The notes beneath the pieces are model-generated. The model was given only the letters and a program-made list of their open reading frames with translations. It was not told the DNA's origin and ran no database searches. From Ornithinibacillus caprae (GTDB lineage Bacteria; Bacillota; Bacilli; Bacillales; Amphibacillaceae): a stretch of DNA of 64,000 bases. A program made the position numbers and the translations under genes. Positions 1 to 9,876 of the stretch are shown one piece after another; the stretch's first letter is position 1, and each line of letters opens with the position of its first letter. The stretch lies in NCBI RefSeq assembly GCF_009728145.1, contig NZ_WOCA01000001.1, positions 124,001 to 188,000 of the forward strand, written 5' to 3'.

Positions 1-495
1 TTGAAGGGATTACCTCTCGCCTACAATAAAGATATGCAAGAAGATAAAGAAGGTATGTTTGATACGGTTGACACTCTAAAGGGAGCGCTAGAACTTTTTG
101 CACCAATGATTGAGACTATGGTTGTGAAAAAAGGAGTTATGTATCAAGCTGTAGCTAACGATTATTCAAATGCAACTGATTTAGCTGATTACTTAGTAGA
201 TAAGGGCTTACCATTTCGAGAGGCGCATGCGGTGGTTGGCCAGGTTGTATTGCATTGTATTCATCAAAATAAGTATTTATTAAATATGTCAATAGAGGAA
301 CTTAAGGTGTTTTCTACATTAATAGAAAAGGACATATATACTGTCCTTTCACCTAAAGCAGTTGTTAATGCTCGAGATGTAGTAGGAGGTACAGCAAAAA
401 CACAAGTAGAAGCACAACTTACTAAAGCAGAAATCATATTGGAAGAGAATAAGACTTGGATTACCGAACGCATGAAACAGATTGAATTATGGTAA
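1..495 (+). CDS. argH: argininosuccinate lyase, 3' part (5' end outside window)
   Basis: This is the C-terminal 164 residues of argininosuccinate lyase, which splits argininosuccinate into arginine and fumarate in the last step of arginine synthesis. The reading frame is open to the window edge, and the TTG at base 1 is an internal codon. The stretch starts inside the conserved segment LPLAYNKDMQEDKE (residues 4-17 here), which lies just after the catalytic signature loop of the fumarase/aspartase superfamily; that loop itself is upstream of the window. The rest is the helical C-terminal domain with the typical DLADYLVDKG and FREAHAVVG segments. It lies directly upstream of carAB-argF, so this is an arginine cluster. 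The frame is intact and ends in TAA. Confidence 0.93.
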   Translation: MKGLPLAYNKDMQEDKEGMFDTVDTLKGALELFAPMIETMVVKKGVMYQAVANDYSNATDLADYLVDKGLPFREAHAVVGQVVLHCIHQNKYLLNMSIEELKVFSTLIEKDIYTVLSPKAVVNARDVVGGTAKTQVEAQLTKAEIILEENKTWITERMKQIELW

Positions 496-503
496 AAATA
501 GGG

Positions 504-539
504 GGAAACGAAGTAATTCAGCAATAGTGCTTCGTTTCC
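504..539 (+). terminator. hairpin between argH and carA, possible terminator
   Basis: A perfect 10-bp inverted repeat (504-513 with 530-539) with a 16-nt loop starts 8 bases after the argH stop. The stem is strong but is followed by only a weak T-run, so it may be a leaky terminator or an RNA-stabilising hairpin that separates argH from carAB-argF. Confidence 0.45.
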
Positions 540-553
540 TTACAAAAGGTAAT

Positions 554-605
554 TTCACGATCTAAAATAGTATTAAATATACATACTAATGAATATTTAT
601 TAATT
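554..605 (+). promoter_or_regulatory. candidate carAB-argF promoter with ArgR (ARG) box
   Basis: A possible sigma-A promoter is TTCACG (554-559), an 18-bp spacer and TATACA (578-583). Just downstream, 588-605 contains TGAATATTTATTAA, which matches the left half of the ArgR/AhrC box (TGAATWWWWATTCA) and part of the right half. Arginine repression is expected for this operon in Bacillaceae; the box assignment is by eye only. Confidence 0.35.
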
Positions 606-639
606 TATGAGTATAAAACTTCAGTTGGGAGGAGAAGTA

Positions 640-1734
640 ATGAATGAACAAACTGGTTATCTTGTATTAAGTACTGGAGATGTACTAGAAGGAAAATGGC
701 TTGGAGACATACTACCTACCGAAGGAGAAGTGGTATTTAATACTGCTATGACAGGATATCAAGAAGTTATGACTGACCCATCCTATGCCGGACAAATAGT
801 GACCATGACATACCCACTTATCGGAAATTATGGGGTCAATGAAGTGGACTCAGAAAGTATAATGCCTTCCCTTTCCGGATTAATTATTTCTTATCCGTGT
901 GTTACGCCAGAACATTATCAATCTACTAAGTCCATTCGAGAAATGATAACGGAATATAAGATACCGACGTTATATGGAATTGATACAAGGGAGCTTACAC
1001 GTATTATTCGAGATAACGGAGAAGTATATGGGAGAATCTCAACGAATAAAAATGATCATCCTACTAAAAACGCAGTTGATCAAGACATTGTACCAAGTGT
1101 CTCCGTATCTAAGATAAGAAAATATACAATAACAGAAAACGAGTTAGATGTTCGCCCTCATATTGTCTTAATGGATTTTGGCTATAAGCAGTCAATTGTC
1201 CAGTCTTTACTTGATTTAGGATGTGACGTAACTGTTGTTCCATACGATACCAATCCAAACCAAATTCTAGAATTACGTCCACATGGTATATTGTTATCCA
1301 ATGGACCAGGAGATCCTAATGATTTGAGCTATCTAATAGATAATATAAAGGTTATTTGTGAGAATTATAAGGTTTTAGGGATTTGTTTTGGACATCAATT
1401 GATAGCTCTAGCTCATGGTGCAAAAATAACACGACTTTCTTACGGTCATCGTGGGAGTAATCATCCAGTTAAAAATTTGCTAACTGGTAAAGTGTCTATA
1501 ACATCACAAAATCACGGTTATATTGTGGATCCGGATACCATTGAAGAAAAGAATTGGATCATAACGTTCCGTAATGTAAATGATGGATCCATTGAAGGTC
1601 TTTGCCATCGTTCCAAACAAATTATAACAGTTCAATTTCATCCAGAAGCACACCCTGGTCCAATTGATACACAGAACATTTTCTCAGACTTTGTTAACGA
1701 AATAGTAAATAAAGGAATGAAACTTCATGCCTAA
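640..1734 (+). CDS. carA: carbamoyl-phosphate synthase small subunit (glutamine amidotransferase)
   Basis: The protein has 364 residues and is the glutaminase subunit of carbamoyl-phosphate synthase; it releases ammonia from glutamine and channels it to CarB. The N-terminal CPSase_sm_chain domain covers about residues 6-140, and the class I glutamine amidotransferase domain about 170-360. Catalytic residues are visible: Cys249 in GICFGHQ, and His334 with Glu336 in the HPE motif. I chose the ATG at 640 because GGGAGGAG lies 6-8 bases before it; an in-frame ATG at 607 has no ribosome site and would add 11 non-homologous residues. The gene overlaps carB by 8 bases and is followed by argF, so it is the arginine-linked copy rather than the pyrimidine (pyrAA) copy. 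This is inferred from context. Confidence 0.95.
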   Translation: MNEQTGYLVLSTGDVLEGKWLGDILPTEGEVVFNTAMTGYQEVMTDPSYAGQIVTMTYPLIGNYGVNEVDSESIMPSLSGLIISYPCVTPEHYQSTKSIREMITEYKIPTLYGIDTRELTRIIRDNGEVYGRISTNKNDHPTKNAVDQDIVPSVSVSKIRKYTITENELDVRPHIVLMDFGYKQSIVQSLLDLGCDVTVVPYDTNPNQILELRPHGILLSNGPGDPNDLSYLIDNIKVICENYKVLGICFGHQLIALAHGAKITRLSYGHRGSNHPVKNLLTGKVSITSQNHGYIVDPDTIEEKNWIITFRNVNDGSIEGLCHRSKQIITVQFHPEAHPGPIDTQNIFSDFVNEIVNKGMKLHA

Positions 1735-4700
1735 ACTTGAACATATACATAAAGTTCTTGTCATTGGCTCTGGTCCGATAGTAATTGGGCAAGCAGCAGA
1801 ATTTGATTATGCAGGGACTCAAGCATGCATAGCACTAAAAGAAGAAGGAATTGAAGTTATATTAGTTAATAATAATCCCGCTACAATTATGACGGATGAA
1901 CATATCGCCGACAAAATTTTTCTAGAACCATTAACTAGCAAGTCTTTAGAAAATATCATAAGAGAAGAAAAACCGGATGGACTGCTACCAACACTTGGTG
2001 GGCAAACTGGTTTGAATTTAGCAATACTTCTAGCAGAACAGGGAACTCTAGAAAAATACGGCGTTCAATTACTAGGAACACAAATAGACACGATTAAAAA
2101 AGGGGAAGATCGTGAACTATTCAAATCCCTGATGAAGGATTTAAAGGAGCCAGTTGCAGAAAGTAAGTCAACGAATACGATTATGGAGGCAGTTGACTTT
2201 GCAAGATCTGTTGGTTATCCATTAATTGTTCGTCCAGCGTATACATTAGGAGGAGCAGGTGGAGGTATTGCGAATGATGAACGGGAACTACGGAAAATTG
2301 TTTCTAATGGATTGGATGCAAGCCCGATTCGCCAAGTTTTAATTGAACAGAGTGTTCAAGGCTGGAAAGAAATTGAATATGAGGTAATCAGAGATGCTAA
2401 TGATACATGTATTATTGTCTGTAACATGGAAAACATTGACCCTGTCGGAATACATACTGGTGATAGTATCGTTGTAGCACCATCTCAAACTCTAACGGAT
2501 CGACAATATCAAATGTTACGAACCTCCTCGTGCAAAGTAATACGTGAATTAGGTGTGGTTGGAGGATGTAATATTCAGTTTGCTTTGAATCCAGATAGTA
2601 ATGAATACATTATTATCGAAGTAAATCCAAGGGTTAGTCGGTCTAGTGCACTAGCATCCAAAGCCACAGGGTACCCGATTGCGCGTATCGCTGCTAAGCT
2701 AGCACTTGGCTATAACTTAGATGAGGTGATTAATCCAATCACTGGTAATACCTACGCAAGTTTTGAACCAGCTATTGATTATATAGCAATAAAAATACCA
2801 CGTTGGCCATTTGATAAGTTTGCTAACGCAGACCGTATATTAGGAACGCAAATGAAAGCTACTGGAGAGGTAATGGCGTTAGCACGTAATCTTCCAGCAG
2901 GTATCAATAAAGCAATTCGTTCGTTAGAAATTGGTGTGGAGAAATTACATCTACCAATTATACATCAGCTTACGAATGAAGAAATAAATCATGCTTTAAA
3001 AGTAGCTACAGATGCAAGATTGTTTGTTATAGCTGAAGCATTTAGACGGGGCTATACGGTTGAACAAATACATGAAGTGACTGCAATTAATAAATATTTT
3101 TTAAATGGAATTTATTCTTTAATTGAGACTGAAAATATATTAAAGAAAAAGGAATGGAAGAACATTACCAAGTTTGATTTTGTAACTGCTAAACAAATGG
3201 GATTTACAGATCATACATTGGCAGATTTTTGGGGTGTAAAAGTTCAAGAGGTTCGAGCTAAATTAAAACAAGAAGGAATTAAACCAGCGTATAAAATGGT
3301 AGATACGTGTGCAGGGGAGTTTTCAGCTGCTACACCATATTTTTATAGTGTATGGAATGAATGGGATGAGGTGAACGCTTTAACTAAACTTAGGAAAGTG
3401 GTCGTATTAGGTTCTGGTCCCATTCGAATTGGCCAGGGAGTGGAATTTGATTATTGTTCGGTCCATGCAGCAAAGTCACTTCAAGAGCAGGGGATACATG
3501 CAATTGTTGTCAATAATAATCCAGAAACAGTAAGTACGGATTTTAATATAGCTGATCATTTATATTTTGAACCATTAACCGTAGAAGATGTACTTCATGT
3601 CATTCATAAAGAAAACGCAGATGGAGTGTTAGTACAATTTGGTGGTCAAACAGCTATTAATTTGGCAGAGGGATTAGAAAAAGCAGGAGTAAAGATTTTA
3701 GGTACCTCATTACAGGCAATTGAATCTGTAGAAGATCGGGACCAATTTTATCATTTACTTCAAGAACTTACTATACCTCATATTCCAGGGGAGACCGTTT
3801 CTGATTTTTTATCTGCTACACATGTTGCTGCCAAGATTGGTTACCCAGTATTAATTCGCCCTTCATATGTAATTGGTGGAAGAGGTATGGCCATCATTCA
3901 CAATGAGTTGCAACTACTGGACTTTCTATCTGAACTACAACGAACTTCAAACGGTACACGTATTTTTCCTTTATTAATAGATCAGTTTATTTCAGGCTTT
4001 GAGCTAGAAATCGATGCCGTATGTGATGGGGAAGACATTTTAATTCCGGGTGTTTTTCAGCATGTGGAACGTGCGGGAATTCATTCTGGTGATAGTATGG
4101 CAATTTTTCCTGCTCCTAACCTGACAAAAGAACAGAAAGTATTAATTGAGCAGTATACACAAATGATTTCTTCGAGTTTAAACGTGAAAGGAATTATGAA
4201 TATTCAATTTGTACTTAGCAACGATCAGAAAACTATATATATACTAGAAGTAAATCCACGAGCATCAAGAACAGTTCCTATCGTAAGTAAAGTGACAGGA
4301 GTTCCTATGGTTGATTTGGCAACACGGATACAAATGGGAGAAACGCTGAAGGAACAGGAATGGAAGTTAGGGCTTCATCAAGAAATACCATTTTACGCTG
4401 TGAAATTACCGGTTTATTCCACTAATAAACTTCCTGGTATCGATCCAATACTTGGACCTGAGATGAAATCTACAGGAGAGGTAATAGGTTTAGGTAAAAC
4501 TGTAGATGTTGCAATGACAAAAGCATTTAATTGGTCTGAAAATAACATATGTTCACTAACTAATGAAGATACTATTTTCCTAGCATTAGAGAATTTAGAA
4601 GTAGCTAAAAAAGATGGATTAATACGGTTATTATCAGACTGTAAGGCAAACATTGCCATGGATGAATTAACTCTGCATATCCTTCAACCATATGGTATTA

Positions 4701-4969
4701 AAGCAGGGCAGTTGATATCAATTCAAAAAGCTCAATCCATTTGTTTGAAAGGTGGATTTACTATAATCTGTAGTACAAAAAAATATGAAAAGGAACAAGT
4801 TGTTTTAAGAAAAAATGCTCTCAAATCCAATACCACCTGTTTCACTTCATTGGAAACATTACAGGCATTCTTGCAGGCTAAAAATAGTGTAAATAATGAG
4901 GTTCGATCTATTGGTGAGCATAGAAAAGAAATAGGAAAATTGAATATAAAGGGGCGTGTATTACGATGA
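1727..4969 (+). CDS. carB: carbamoyl-phosphate synthase large subunit
   Basis: This 1080-residue synthetase subunit makes carbamoyl phosphate from bicarbonate, ammonia and two ATP. It shows the expected internal duplication: two pre-ATP-grasp/ATP-grasp halves starting with near-identical segments (VLVIGSGPIVIGQAAEFDYA near residue 10 and VVLGSGPIRIGQGVEFDYC near residue 560), joined by an oligomerisation domain around 400-550. The final ~130 residues are the MGS-like allosteric region. Glycine-rich ATP-binding loops (GGAGGGI in half one, GGRGMAI in half two) and the metal-binding EVNPR segments are both present. It overlaps carA upstream and argF downstream (ATGA overlap), which implies translational coupling. 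The C-terminal allosteric domain is less conserved than the rest, as is usual for arginine-specific copies. Confidence 0.97.
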   Translation: MPKLEHIHKVLVIGSGPIVIGQAAEFDYAGTQACIALKEEGIEVILVNNNPATIMTDEHIADKIFLEPLTSKSLENIIREEKPDGLLPTLGGQTGLNLAILLAEQGTLEKYGVQLLGTQIDTIKKGEDRELFKSLMKDLKEPVAESKSTNTIMEAVDFARSVGYPLIVRPAYTLGGAGGGIANDERELRKIVSNGLDASPIRQVLIEQSVQGWKEIEYEVIRDANDTCIIVCNMENIDPVGIHTGDSIVVAPSQTLTDRQYQMLRTSSCKVIRELGVVGGCNIQFALNPDSNEYIIIEVNPRVSRSSALASKATGYPIARIAAKLALGYNLDEVINPITGNTYASFEPAIDYIAIKIPRWPFDKFANADRILGTQMKATGEVMALARNLPAGINKAIRSLEIGVEKLHLPIIHQLTNEEINHALKVATDARLFVIAEAFRRGYTVEQIHEVTAINKYFLNGIYSLIETENILKKKEWKNITKFDFVTAKQMGFTDHTLADFWGVKVQEVRAKLKQEGIKPAYKMVDTCAGEFSAATPYFYSVWNEWDEVNALTKLRKVVVLGSGPIRIGQGVEFDYCSVHAAKSLQEQGIHAIVVNNNPETVSTDFNIADHLYFEPLTVEDVLHVIHKENADGVLVQFGGQTAINLAEGLEKAGVKILGTSLQAIESVEDRDQFYHLLQELTIPHIPGETVSDFLSATHVAAKIGYPVLIRPSYVIGGRGMAIIHNELQLLDFLSELQRTSNGTRIFPLLIDQFISGFELEIDAVCDGEDILIPGVFQHVERAGIHSGDSMAIFPAPNLTKEQKVLIEQYTQMISSSLNVKGIMNIQFVLSNDQKTIYILEVNPRASRTVPIVSKVTGVPMVDLATRIQMGETLKEQEWKLGLHQEIPFYAVKLPVYSTNKLPGIDPILGPEMKSTGEVIGLGKTVDVAMTKAFNWSENNICSLTNEDTIFLALENLEVAKKDGLIRLLSDCKANIAMDELTLHILQPYGIKAGQLISIQKAQSICLKGGFTIICSTKKYEKEQVVLRKNALKSNTTCFTSLETLQAFLQAKNSVNNEVRSIGEHRKEIGKLNIKGRVLR

Positions 4970-5925
4970 ATGTAGGAACATCTACAAATATAATTAGCCA
5001 ATTAAAAGGGAGAGATTTTTTAACACTTGTGGATTTTTCCACAGAAGAAATTGACTATCTAATAGATTTGGCAAGTTACTTGAAAGAACAATGTGAAAAA
5101 GGAATAGTTTATGAACCGTTAAAAGGGAAAACACTCGGAATGATTTTTGAAAAACCATCAACACGTACACGTGTATCCTTTGAAGCAGGAATGTATCAAT
5201 TAGGTGGTATGGGTATTTTTTTAAGCACGAAGGATATACAAATGGAAAGAGGAGAGTCAATAGCAGATACTGCTAAAGTGTTATCGGGTTATTTAGATGG
5301 GATAATGATCCGTACGTTCTCGCAAGAAAGGGTGGAGGAGTTGGCAGAACATGCTACCATTCCTGTAATTAACGGTCTAACAGACTTGTATCATCCATGT
5401 CAGCTTCTTGCTGATTTGCAAACGATTAAAGAAGTAAAGGGGAAGCTAGCTGGCTTAAAGTTGGCATATATTGGTGATGGAAATAATATGGCAAATTCAT
5501 TAATGATTGCTGCAGCAAAAATGGGCATTGATATTAGCATAGCTGCTCCAAAAGGTTATCTTCCTAATCAAGACGCGATAGAGAAAGCTAATGCGTTCGC
5601 GTGTGATTCAGATATTCTGATTACCGAGGATCCAATTAAAGCTGTTAAAGAAGCAGACATTATATATACGGATGTTTGGGCAAGTATGGGGCAAGAGAAG
5701 GAGCAAGCGATACGTCAAAAAGTCTTCGCTAACTTTCAAGTAAATCAAGAGCTTGTAAACTACGCAAAGGAAGATTTTATTTTTATGCATTGTTTACCGG
5801 CTCATCGAGAGGAAGAAGTAACGGCAGAGATTATGGATGGGAAGCACTCTGTTGTGTTTCAAGAATCAGAAAATCGCTTACACGCTCAAAAGGCGTTAAT
5901 GACAGCGTTAATGGGGGAACTATAA
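4966..5925 (+). CDS. argF: ornithine carbamoyltransferase
   Basis: The protein has 319 residues and condenses ornithine with carbamoyl phosphate to citrulline, in the cytoplasm and as a trimer in this family. Diagnostic motifs are intact: STRTR at 65-69 (carbamoyl-phosphate binding), HPCQ at 143-146, the ornithine loop DVWASMG at 236-242 and HCLPAHR at 275-281 with the reactive Cys. The start ATG overlaps the carB stop by 4 bases, so it is very probably translated by coupling from carB. Placing the carbamoyl-phosphate consumer directly after the producer makes the operon a self-contained arginine branch. The SMG signature in the ornithine loop separates it from aspartate carbamoyltransferase. 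Confidence 0.97.
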   Translation: MNVGTSTNIISQLKGRDFLTLVDFSTEEIDYLIDLASYLKEQCEKGIVYEPLKGKTLGMIFEKPSTRTRVSFEAGMYQLGGMGIFLSTKDIQMERGESIADTAKVLSGYLDGIMIRTFSQERVEELAEHATIPVINGLTDLYHPCQLLADLQTIKEVKGKLAGLKLAYIGDGNNMANSLMIAAAKMGIDISIAAPKGYLPNQDAIEKANAFACDSDILITEDPIKAVKEADIIYTDVWASMGQEKEQAIRQKVFANFQVNQELVNYAKEDFIFMHCLPAHREEEVTAEIMDGKHSVVFQESENRLHAQKALMTALMGEL

Positions 5926-5936
5926 AAAAGGACCTC

Positions 5937-6086
5937 TTGATTATAGATTCAATAGATGTAGCAATCTTAAAGGCTAAAAATAATTTAGCATTGGTTGTTA
6001 GAGAAAAGATGGAGTTTGATGACTTTTTTCTCGCTTATTTAGTTGATCCTACTGGTTTAGGCTTTGGGCTAATTCAAAATAAGTAG
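5937..6086 (+). CDS. possible small protein of unknown function after argF
   Basis: An open frame of 49 codons begins at a TTG 12 bases after the argF stop, preceded by a weak AAAAGG site. It encodes a mixed charged/hydrophobic peptide containing DSIDVAILKAKNNLALVV and ending FGLIQNK. The composition looks protein-like rather than random, but I recognise no family, and the frame may equally be the tail of a decayed gene, since it also reads back into argF without a stop. Confidence is low. Confidence 0.25.
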   Translation: MIIDSIDVAILKAKNNLALVVREKMEFDDFFLAYLVDPTGLGFGLIQNK

Positions 6087-6121
6087 AGGTTTACTTTTAA
6101 TGATTTGTATGACAGAACAAA

Positions 6122-6158
6122 AAAATGCGGTTGGACTTATCAAATCCAACCGCATTTT
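6122..6158. terminator. bidirectional terminator between the argF operon and the transglycosylase
   Basis: A perfect 14-bp stem (6122-6135 with 6145-6158) with a 9-nt loop has an A-run before it and a T-run after it, so it can stop transcription from both convergent genes. Confidence 0.85.
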
Positions 6159-6790
6159 CATGCTAAATAAGACTGCATCACTTTTTTTACGTAATTCTGT
6201 GTTTCTTTAAATGGTGGAATACCGTTGTATTTATCGACGTTACCTGGTCCAGCATTGTAAGCTGCTAAAGCAAGCTCAATATTACCATTATAACGATCTA
6301 GCATCTGAGTTAAATATTTGGTTCCACCTTCAATATTTTGAGCTGGATCAAAGGAATTTGATACGCCTAGTCCTCTTGCTGTACTAGGCATTAACTGCAT
6401 CAAACCTTGAGCACCAGCATGACTAACTGCATTTGGATTATAATTAGATTCTGCCTTTATAACAGAATGAACTAATTTCTCATCTATGCCATACTTTGTA
6501 GCAATCTTTGAAACTTGTTCATTAAAGGTAGAATTCGTAGCAGTAAATGTGCTTTGAATGCTTCCTAATGATAAAGGATTTACTGGAGATGATAGAAAAG
6601 AATTATTATTGCCAGTAGTTCCAGTATACATTTTACTACTTAACATGGCAGAATCATTCAGTTGATTCTGTAATATTTGCTTGAAAGCTAGATCTATCAT
6701 TGGCGACTGACTAGACATTCCATCCTTATTGGAATAAAGAATAGACATTGCCTGATTTTGTATCAGTTGTTGTAAGTATCTTATTTCCAC
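6158..6790 (-). CDS. soluble lytic transglycosylase, CwlQ/YjbJ-like
   Basis: The protein has 210 residues. The C-terminal SLT domain (about residues 95-208) carries the full signature: catalytic Glu114 in [18 protein letters not shown] (126-135) and AYNAGPG (177-183). Such enzymes cleave the MurNAc-GlcNAc bond of peptidoglycan to form anhydro-muropeptides. The first ~85 residues are polar and have no signal peptide or membrane segment, as in Bacillus subtilis CwlQ (YjbJ), so the export route is unclear. The start is a GTG (rc of 6788-6790) behind GGGAGAG. It is transcribed alone on the minus strand and shares the terminator at 6122-6158 with the argF side. Confidence 0.88.
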   Translation of the reverse strand: MEIRYLQQLIQNQAMSILYSNKDGMSSQSPMIDLAFKQILQNQLNDSAMLSSKMYTGTTGNNNSFLSSPVNPLSLGSIQSTFTATNSTFNEQVSKIATKYGIDEKLVHSVIKAESNYNPNAVSHAGAQGLMQLMPSTARGLGVSNSFDPAQNIEGGTKYLTQMLDRYNGNIELALAAYNAGPGNVDKYNGIPPFKETQNYVKKVMQSYLA

Positions 6791-6844
6791 TTATATCTCT
6801 CCCATAATAGCCTATCTCTATTGTACATTAAATTCTCAGAAATA

Positions 6845-7516
6845 CTAGAATGAAATTATTTCCTTTCCGGAATTTAGTAGCATATCTTTATAGAAAGGAT
6901 CTTTTCCAATACAAATTACACGATTACAGAGTTCATTGATTTCATCCATATCATGCGACGTATAGATGATCATTAACTCGTTTTCTACTGCCTGCTTTTG
7001 TAAGTAAGTACCAATTTCTTTGCGCGATTTTAAATCAATTCCAACTGTAGGTTCATCTAATAACAATACCTTTGGATGATGAATGAGACTAATTGCTAAA
7101 TTTAATTTTCGCTTCATACCTCCTGAAAGGGTATTAACAGGTTCCTTCCATTTGTATAGTTTCATCTCTTGACATAGGTTTCTTAATTCCTCTTTTGTTT
7201 GATTAACCCAAGAGAGTTTTTCAAAAAACACCATATTCTCCTCAACTGTTAGATCTTCCCATACTGCGATATCTTGTGGTACATATCCAATCAATTTGCG
7301 AATCTTTTTTCGTTCAGTTGTATAGGATAAGTCATTTAGGGATATGGAACCTTCGCTAGGTTTGGAGATAGTCGCCAGGATATGAAGTAACGTAGACTTA
7401 CCTGCGCCATTTTCACCGACAAGACCAATAATTTCTCCTGGATTGACCGTGAATGTTAGATTATGAAGGATTACATTCTCACGAAAACTCTTATGTAATG
7501 ATTCTATGTTAAGCAT
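6845..7516 (-). CDS. ABC transporter ATP-binding protein (ABC-2 type exporter)
   Basis: This 223-residue ATPase has Walker A GENGAGKST at 34-42, the signature LSGGMKRK, Walker B VLLLDEPTVGID and the H-loop TSHD. The GMKRK form of the signature and the short overall length are typical of the CcmA/NatA branch that powers ABC-2 exporters; the usual ~80-residue C-terminal extension is missing. It is the last gene of a minus-strand operon and overlaps the preceding permease by 8 bases, so the two membrane proteins upstream are its partners. The topology resembles the LnrLMN (YfiLMN) drug-resistance exporter of B. subtilis, but the substrate cannot be read from sequence. Confidence 0.9.
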   Translation of the reverse strand: MLNIESLHKSFRENVILHNLTFTVNPGEIIGLVGENGAGKSTLLHILATISKPSEGSISLNDLSYTTERKKIRKLIGYVPQDIAVWEDLTVEENMVFFEKLSWVNQTKEELRNLCQEMKLYKWKEPVNTLSGGMKRKLNLAISLIHHPKVLLLDEPTVGIDLKSRKEIGTYLQKQAVENELMIIYTSHDMDEINELCNRVICIGKDPFYKDMLLNSGKEIISF

Positions 7517-8633
7517 CGACCTTCTCCTTTCTGAAATACCAAAGACATAGAAGAATAATGGAACCTACTAGCCAAATAAAGGTAACTTCCTCAGAGAGAA
7601 ATTGATGTAGTGGATTTACGTATTGTAACCAAGTTATCTCCTGGATAAACCCATTTACTGGTAAAAACACTCCACTAATAACCGTAATAAACAACGTAAA
7701 AGCAAATGCACCACAATAGAATAAATATACATTTTTGCTTAACAGAGCTATTATAAATGCTAATAATGTAATCATTACTCGAAAAGTAAATAGTACGAAC
7801 ATGTTTATTTGGGTGCTGAAGTAATGGTAAAAAAACAAGAGGGTAAATCCATCTACGATGATGAACAGCCCTAAGTAAAACAATAAATTTTTTACGACAT
7901 AGTGATGGTATCTTATTTTAGTAAAAGTAAATCGTGAACGTATGTTGGATGAGTTTTCTTTGATCACCCAGTCTAGTAATAATAGCGTACTAAGCAAAGT
8001 AAAAACTGCCCATATTCCCCATACATTCCATGTAAATAAAGGGTTCTCATTCTTAGGTTGTGTAGCACCTTGGAATTGGAAGGTCGTGTGTAATAAGTCT
8101 TGTTCAGCTTGTACTTCTTTACTTTTTTGAATAATCTCTTCCCAATCTCTTTGGATCTCTCTTTTATATTTCGTTTCTAGGTCCATGACAACATACGCCG
8201 CTTTAGATCTTATGGTTTCCTGTTGGACAAAGGATACAACCATTTCTTTTACTGGAGAGTAGGCTAGAGAACGATCAGATCGATAACTAGTTATAAGATT
8301 TGTACGGTTGCCTTTTCGAATTTGTTCCTCGTACCCTTGATGAATGATAAATACACTATCAAGCGCATGTTTTTCTAACTGGATTAACGCTTCGTCTTCG
8401 GTTAATTGCGTTACTTCTACAAGAGGGGATTGTTCAATAGCGTCCAATACTCCTAATGCTAGGGGGGTCTCCTCCCCTAAAACAATGCCAATTGGAACTT
8501 GAGTGTCTTGCTGAATTTTTTCTGTAAAAGAAATAAATAAGCTTGTAGCAATTAATGGGAATAACAACCAAAATAGGACACTCAGTACTTGTTTTTTCCA
8601 CCTAATCACTCGTGTTACTAGGATGTCTTTCAT
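7509..8633 (-). CDS. ABC-2 type permease, second subunit
   Basis: The protein has 374 residues. It has one N-terminal membrane helix (about residues 10-35), then a soluble loop of about 170 residues that should face outside, then five hydrophobic segments to the C terminus. This is the classic ABC-2 (YhgE/NatB-like) layout. I start it at the ATG at 8633, which forms an ATGA overlap with the stop of the previous gene and lies behind GGGGTG; the longer frame from 8654 has no ribosome site. It probably pairs with the larger permease encoded immediately upstream, forming a heterodimeric channel. Confidence 0.82.
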   Translation of the reverse strand: MKDILVTRVIRWKKQVLSVLFWLLFPLIATSLFISFTEKIQQDTQVPIGIVLGEETPLALGVLDAIEQSPLVEVTQLTEDEALIQLEKHALDSVFIIHQGYEEQIRKGNRTNLITSYRSDRSLAYSPVKEMVVSFVQQETIRSKAAYVVMDLETKYKREIQRDWEEIIQKSKEVQAEQDLLHTTFQFQGATQPKNENPLFTWNVWGIWAVFTLLSTLLLLDWVIKENSSNIRSRFTFTKIRYHHYVVKNLLFYLGLFIIVDGFTLLFFYHYFSTQINMFVLFTFRVMITLLAFIIALLSKNVYLFYCGAFAFTLFITVISGVFLPVNGFIQEITWLQYVNPLHQFLSEEVTFIWLVGSIILLCLWYFRKEKVDA

Positions 8634-9856
8634 TTCACCCCACGCTCCTTCCACAATGAGTATCCAATCAGAACAAATACACTTGTGAGACTCATTAGAA
8701 GAAGTGGAATATAATCAACGTAAAATCTTCCATTAAGTATTAACTCCTCAAGCCATTGAAAAGCTTGATTTGAAAATAAATAGGTTAGAAAACCTTGCAT
8801 ATAGGTTGGTAGATAGATACTAGGTAATATAGCTCCACTACATAAAAGTATGAATACGGTAACTATAGATTGAATAAGTAAACGAAATTTTGATGTTCGA
8901 ATCGCTAACTCCAATAATGCTAATAACACTAGATATATAATACTGTATAAAAAAGTAATCATAGCAATACGAACATAATTATCGGTTAAGACTTCAAAGT
9001 TATGAAGCACTTGTATAAATATGCCGAAAGTAAAGGTACCTATTACAGATACAACTGTAATGGTAACCATTATTTTTGCAACTATTTTCGCAAGTTCTGT
9101 AACCCCATAGAGTTGCATCCGTTGTCTCATTTTTAATGAGTCATCTTTATATAAAAAACTATAGAAAATAAATAACCACACTGTAATTAAAATAAACCAG
9201 GTGCCCAAAGAATAATAATATAATGGAGATGCAGTAACATTATTCGTTATTTCCTCTTGATTTAACACACTGTCTTTACCCAATGTAAAAAAAAGAAATT
9301 CTTTGAACTGATCGAACACCAAATCACTTCTGGTCTCTGTGTCCATACCTAATTCCTTTGCATAATGGTTAATCGTGAGTATATTCGCTTGTGAAACATT
9401 GATATGTCGTGTTACACTTTCGACGATTTCCCTTACAAGCTGACTTTCTAGTGCACGTTCAGGATTTCCAATCATCGTTAATTCAACAGACTGACCAGTG
9501 TATAATTTCTGTGTGAATTCATCTGGAAATATAATGTATGTACTTATCTCATCTTGCTCTAAGGCATTAACAGCATCCTCTTCATTCATAGAATACATTT
9601 GAATAAAGGAACTTAATTCAGAGGATTCCTCCATTAAATTAATAACTAGTTCCGTTTCAGTTGATTGATCGAGGTCAATTAACCCCACTGAGATTGGCTC
9701 GTCTTCTGTTAACGAGAGAAGAGAAATAATAATTGCTCCCAATAATCCAATAATAATGATTGGGAATAGTAAAAGAAGAGGAAGTGATTTCCACTTCCTC
9801 TTAAGCTGCAAAACATTTGTCTTTAAAAACAATCGTACATGTTTTAAAAAATGCAT
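8630..9856 (-). CDS. ABC-2 type permease, first subunit
   Basis: The protein has 408 residues with the same architecture as its neighbour: a hydrophobic helix at about 23-47 (PLLLLFPIIIIGLLGAII), a large polar outside loop to about residue 215, then five more helices. I prefer the ATG at 9856, which has AGGTG six bases upstream, to a GTG three codons earlier. It overlaps the next permease gene by 4 bases. The two permeases are clearly related in layout but diverged in sequence, as in heterodimeric exporters. Substrate unknown. Confidence 0.82.
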   Translation of the reverse strand: MHFLKHVRLFLKTNVLQLKRKWKSLPLLLLFPIIIIGLLGAIIISLLSLTEDEPISVGLIDLDQSTETELVINLMEESSELSSFIQMYSMNEEDAVNALEQDEISTYIIFPDEFTQKLYTGQSVELTMIGNPERALESQLVREIVESVTRHINVSQANILTINHYAKELGMDTETRSDLVFDQFKEFLFFTLGKDSVLNQEEITNNVTASPLYYYSLGTWFILITVWLFIFYSFLYKDDSLKMRQRMQLYGVTELAKIVAKIMVTITVVSVIGTFTFGIFIQVLHNFEVLTDNYVRIAMITFLYSIIYLVLLALLELAIRTSKFRLLIQSIVTVFILLCSGAILPSIYLPTYMQGFLTYLFSNQAFQWLEELILNGRFYVDYIPLLLMSLTSVFVLIGYSLWKERGVK

Positions 9857-9876
9857 GGTGTACACCTACTTTAGAC

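Noticed and set aside
5790-6086. 98-codon frame starting inside argF
   Set aside because: Its first half is an out-of-frame reading of argF; only the part after the argF stop is kept as a low-confidence small gene.
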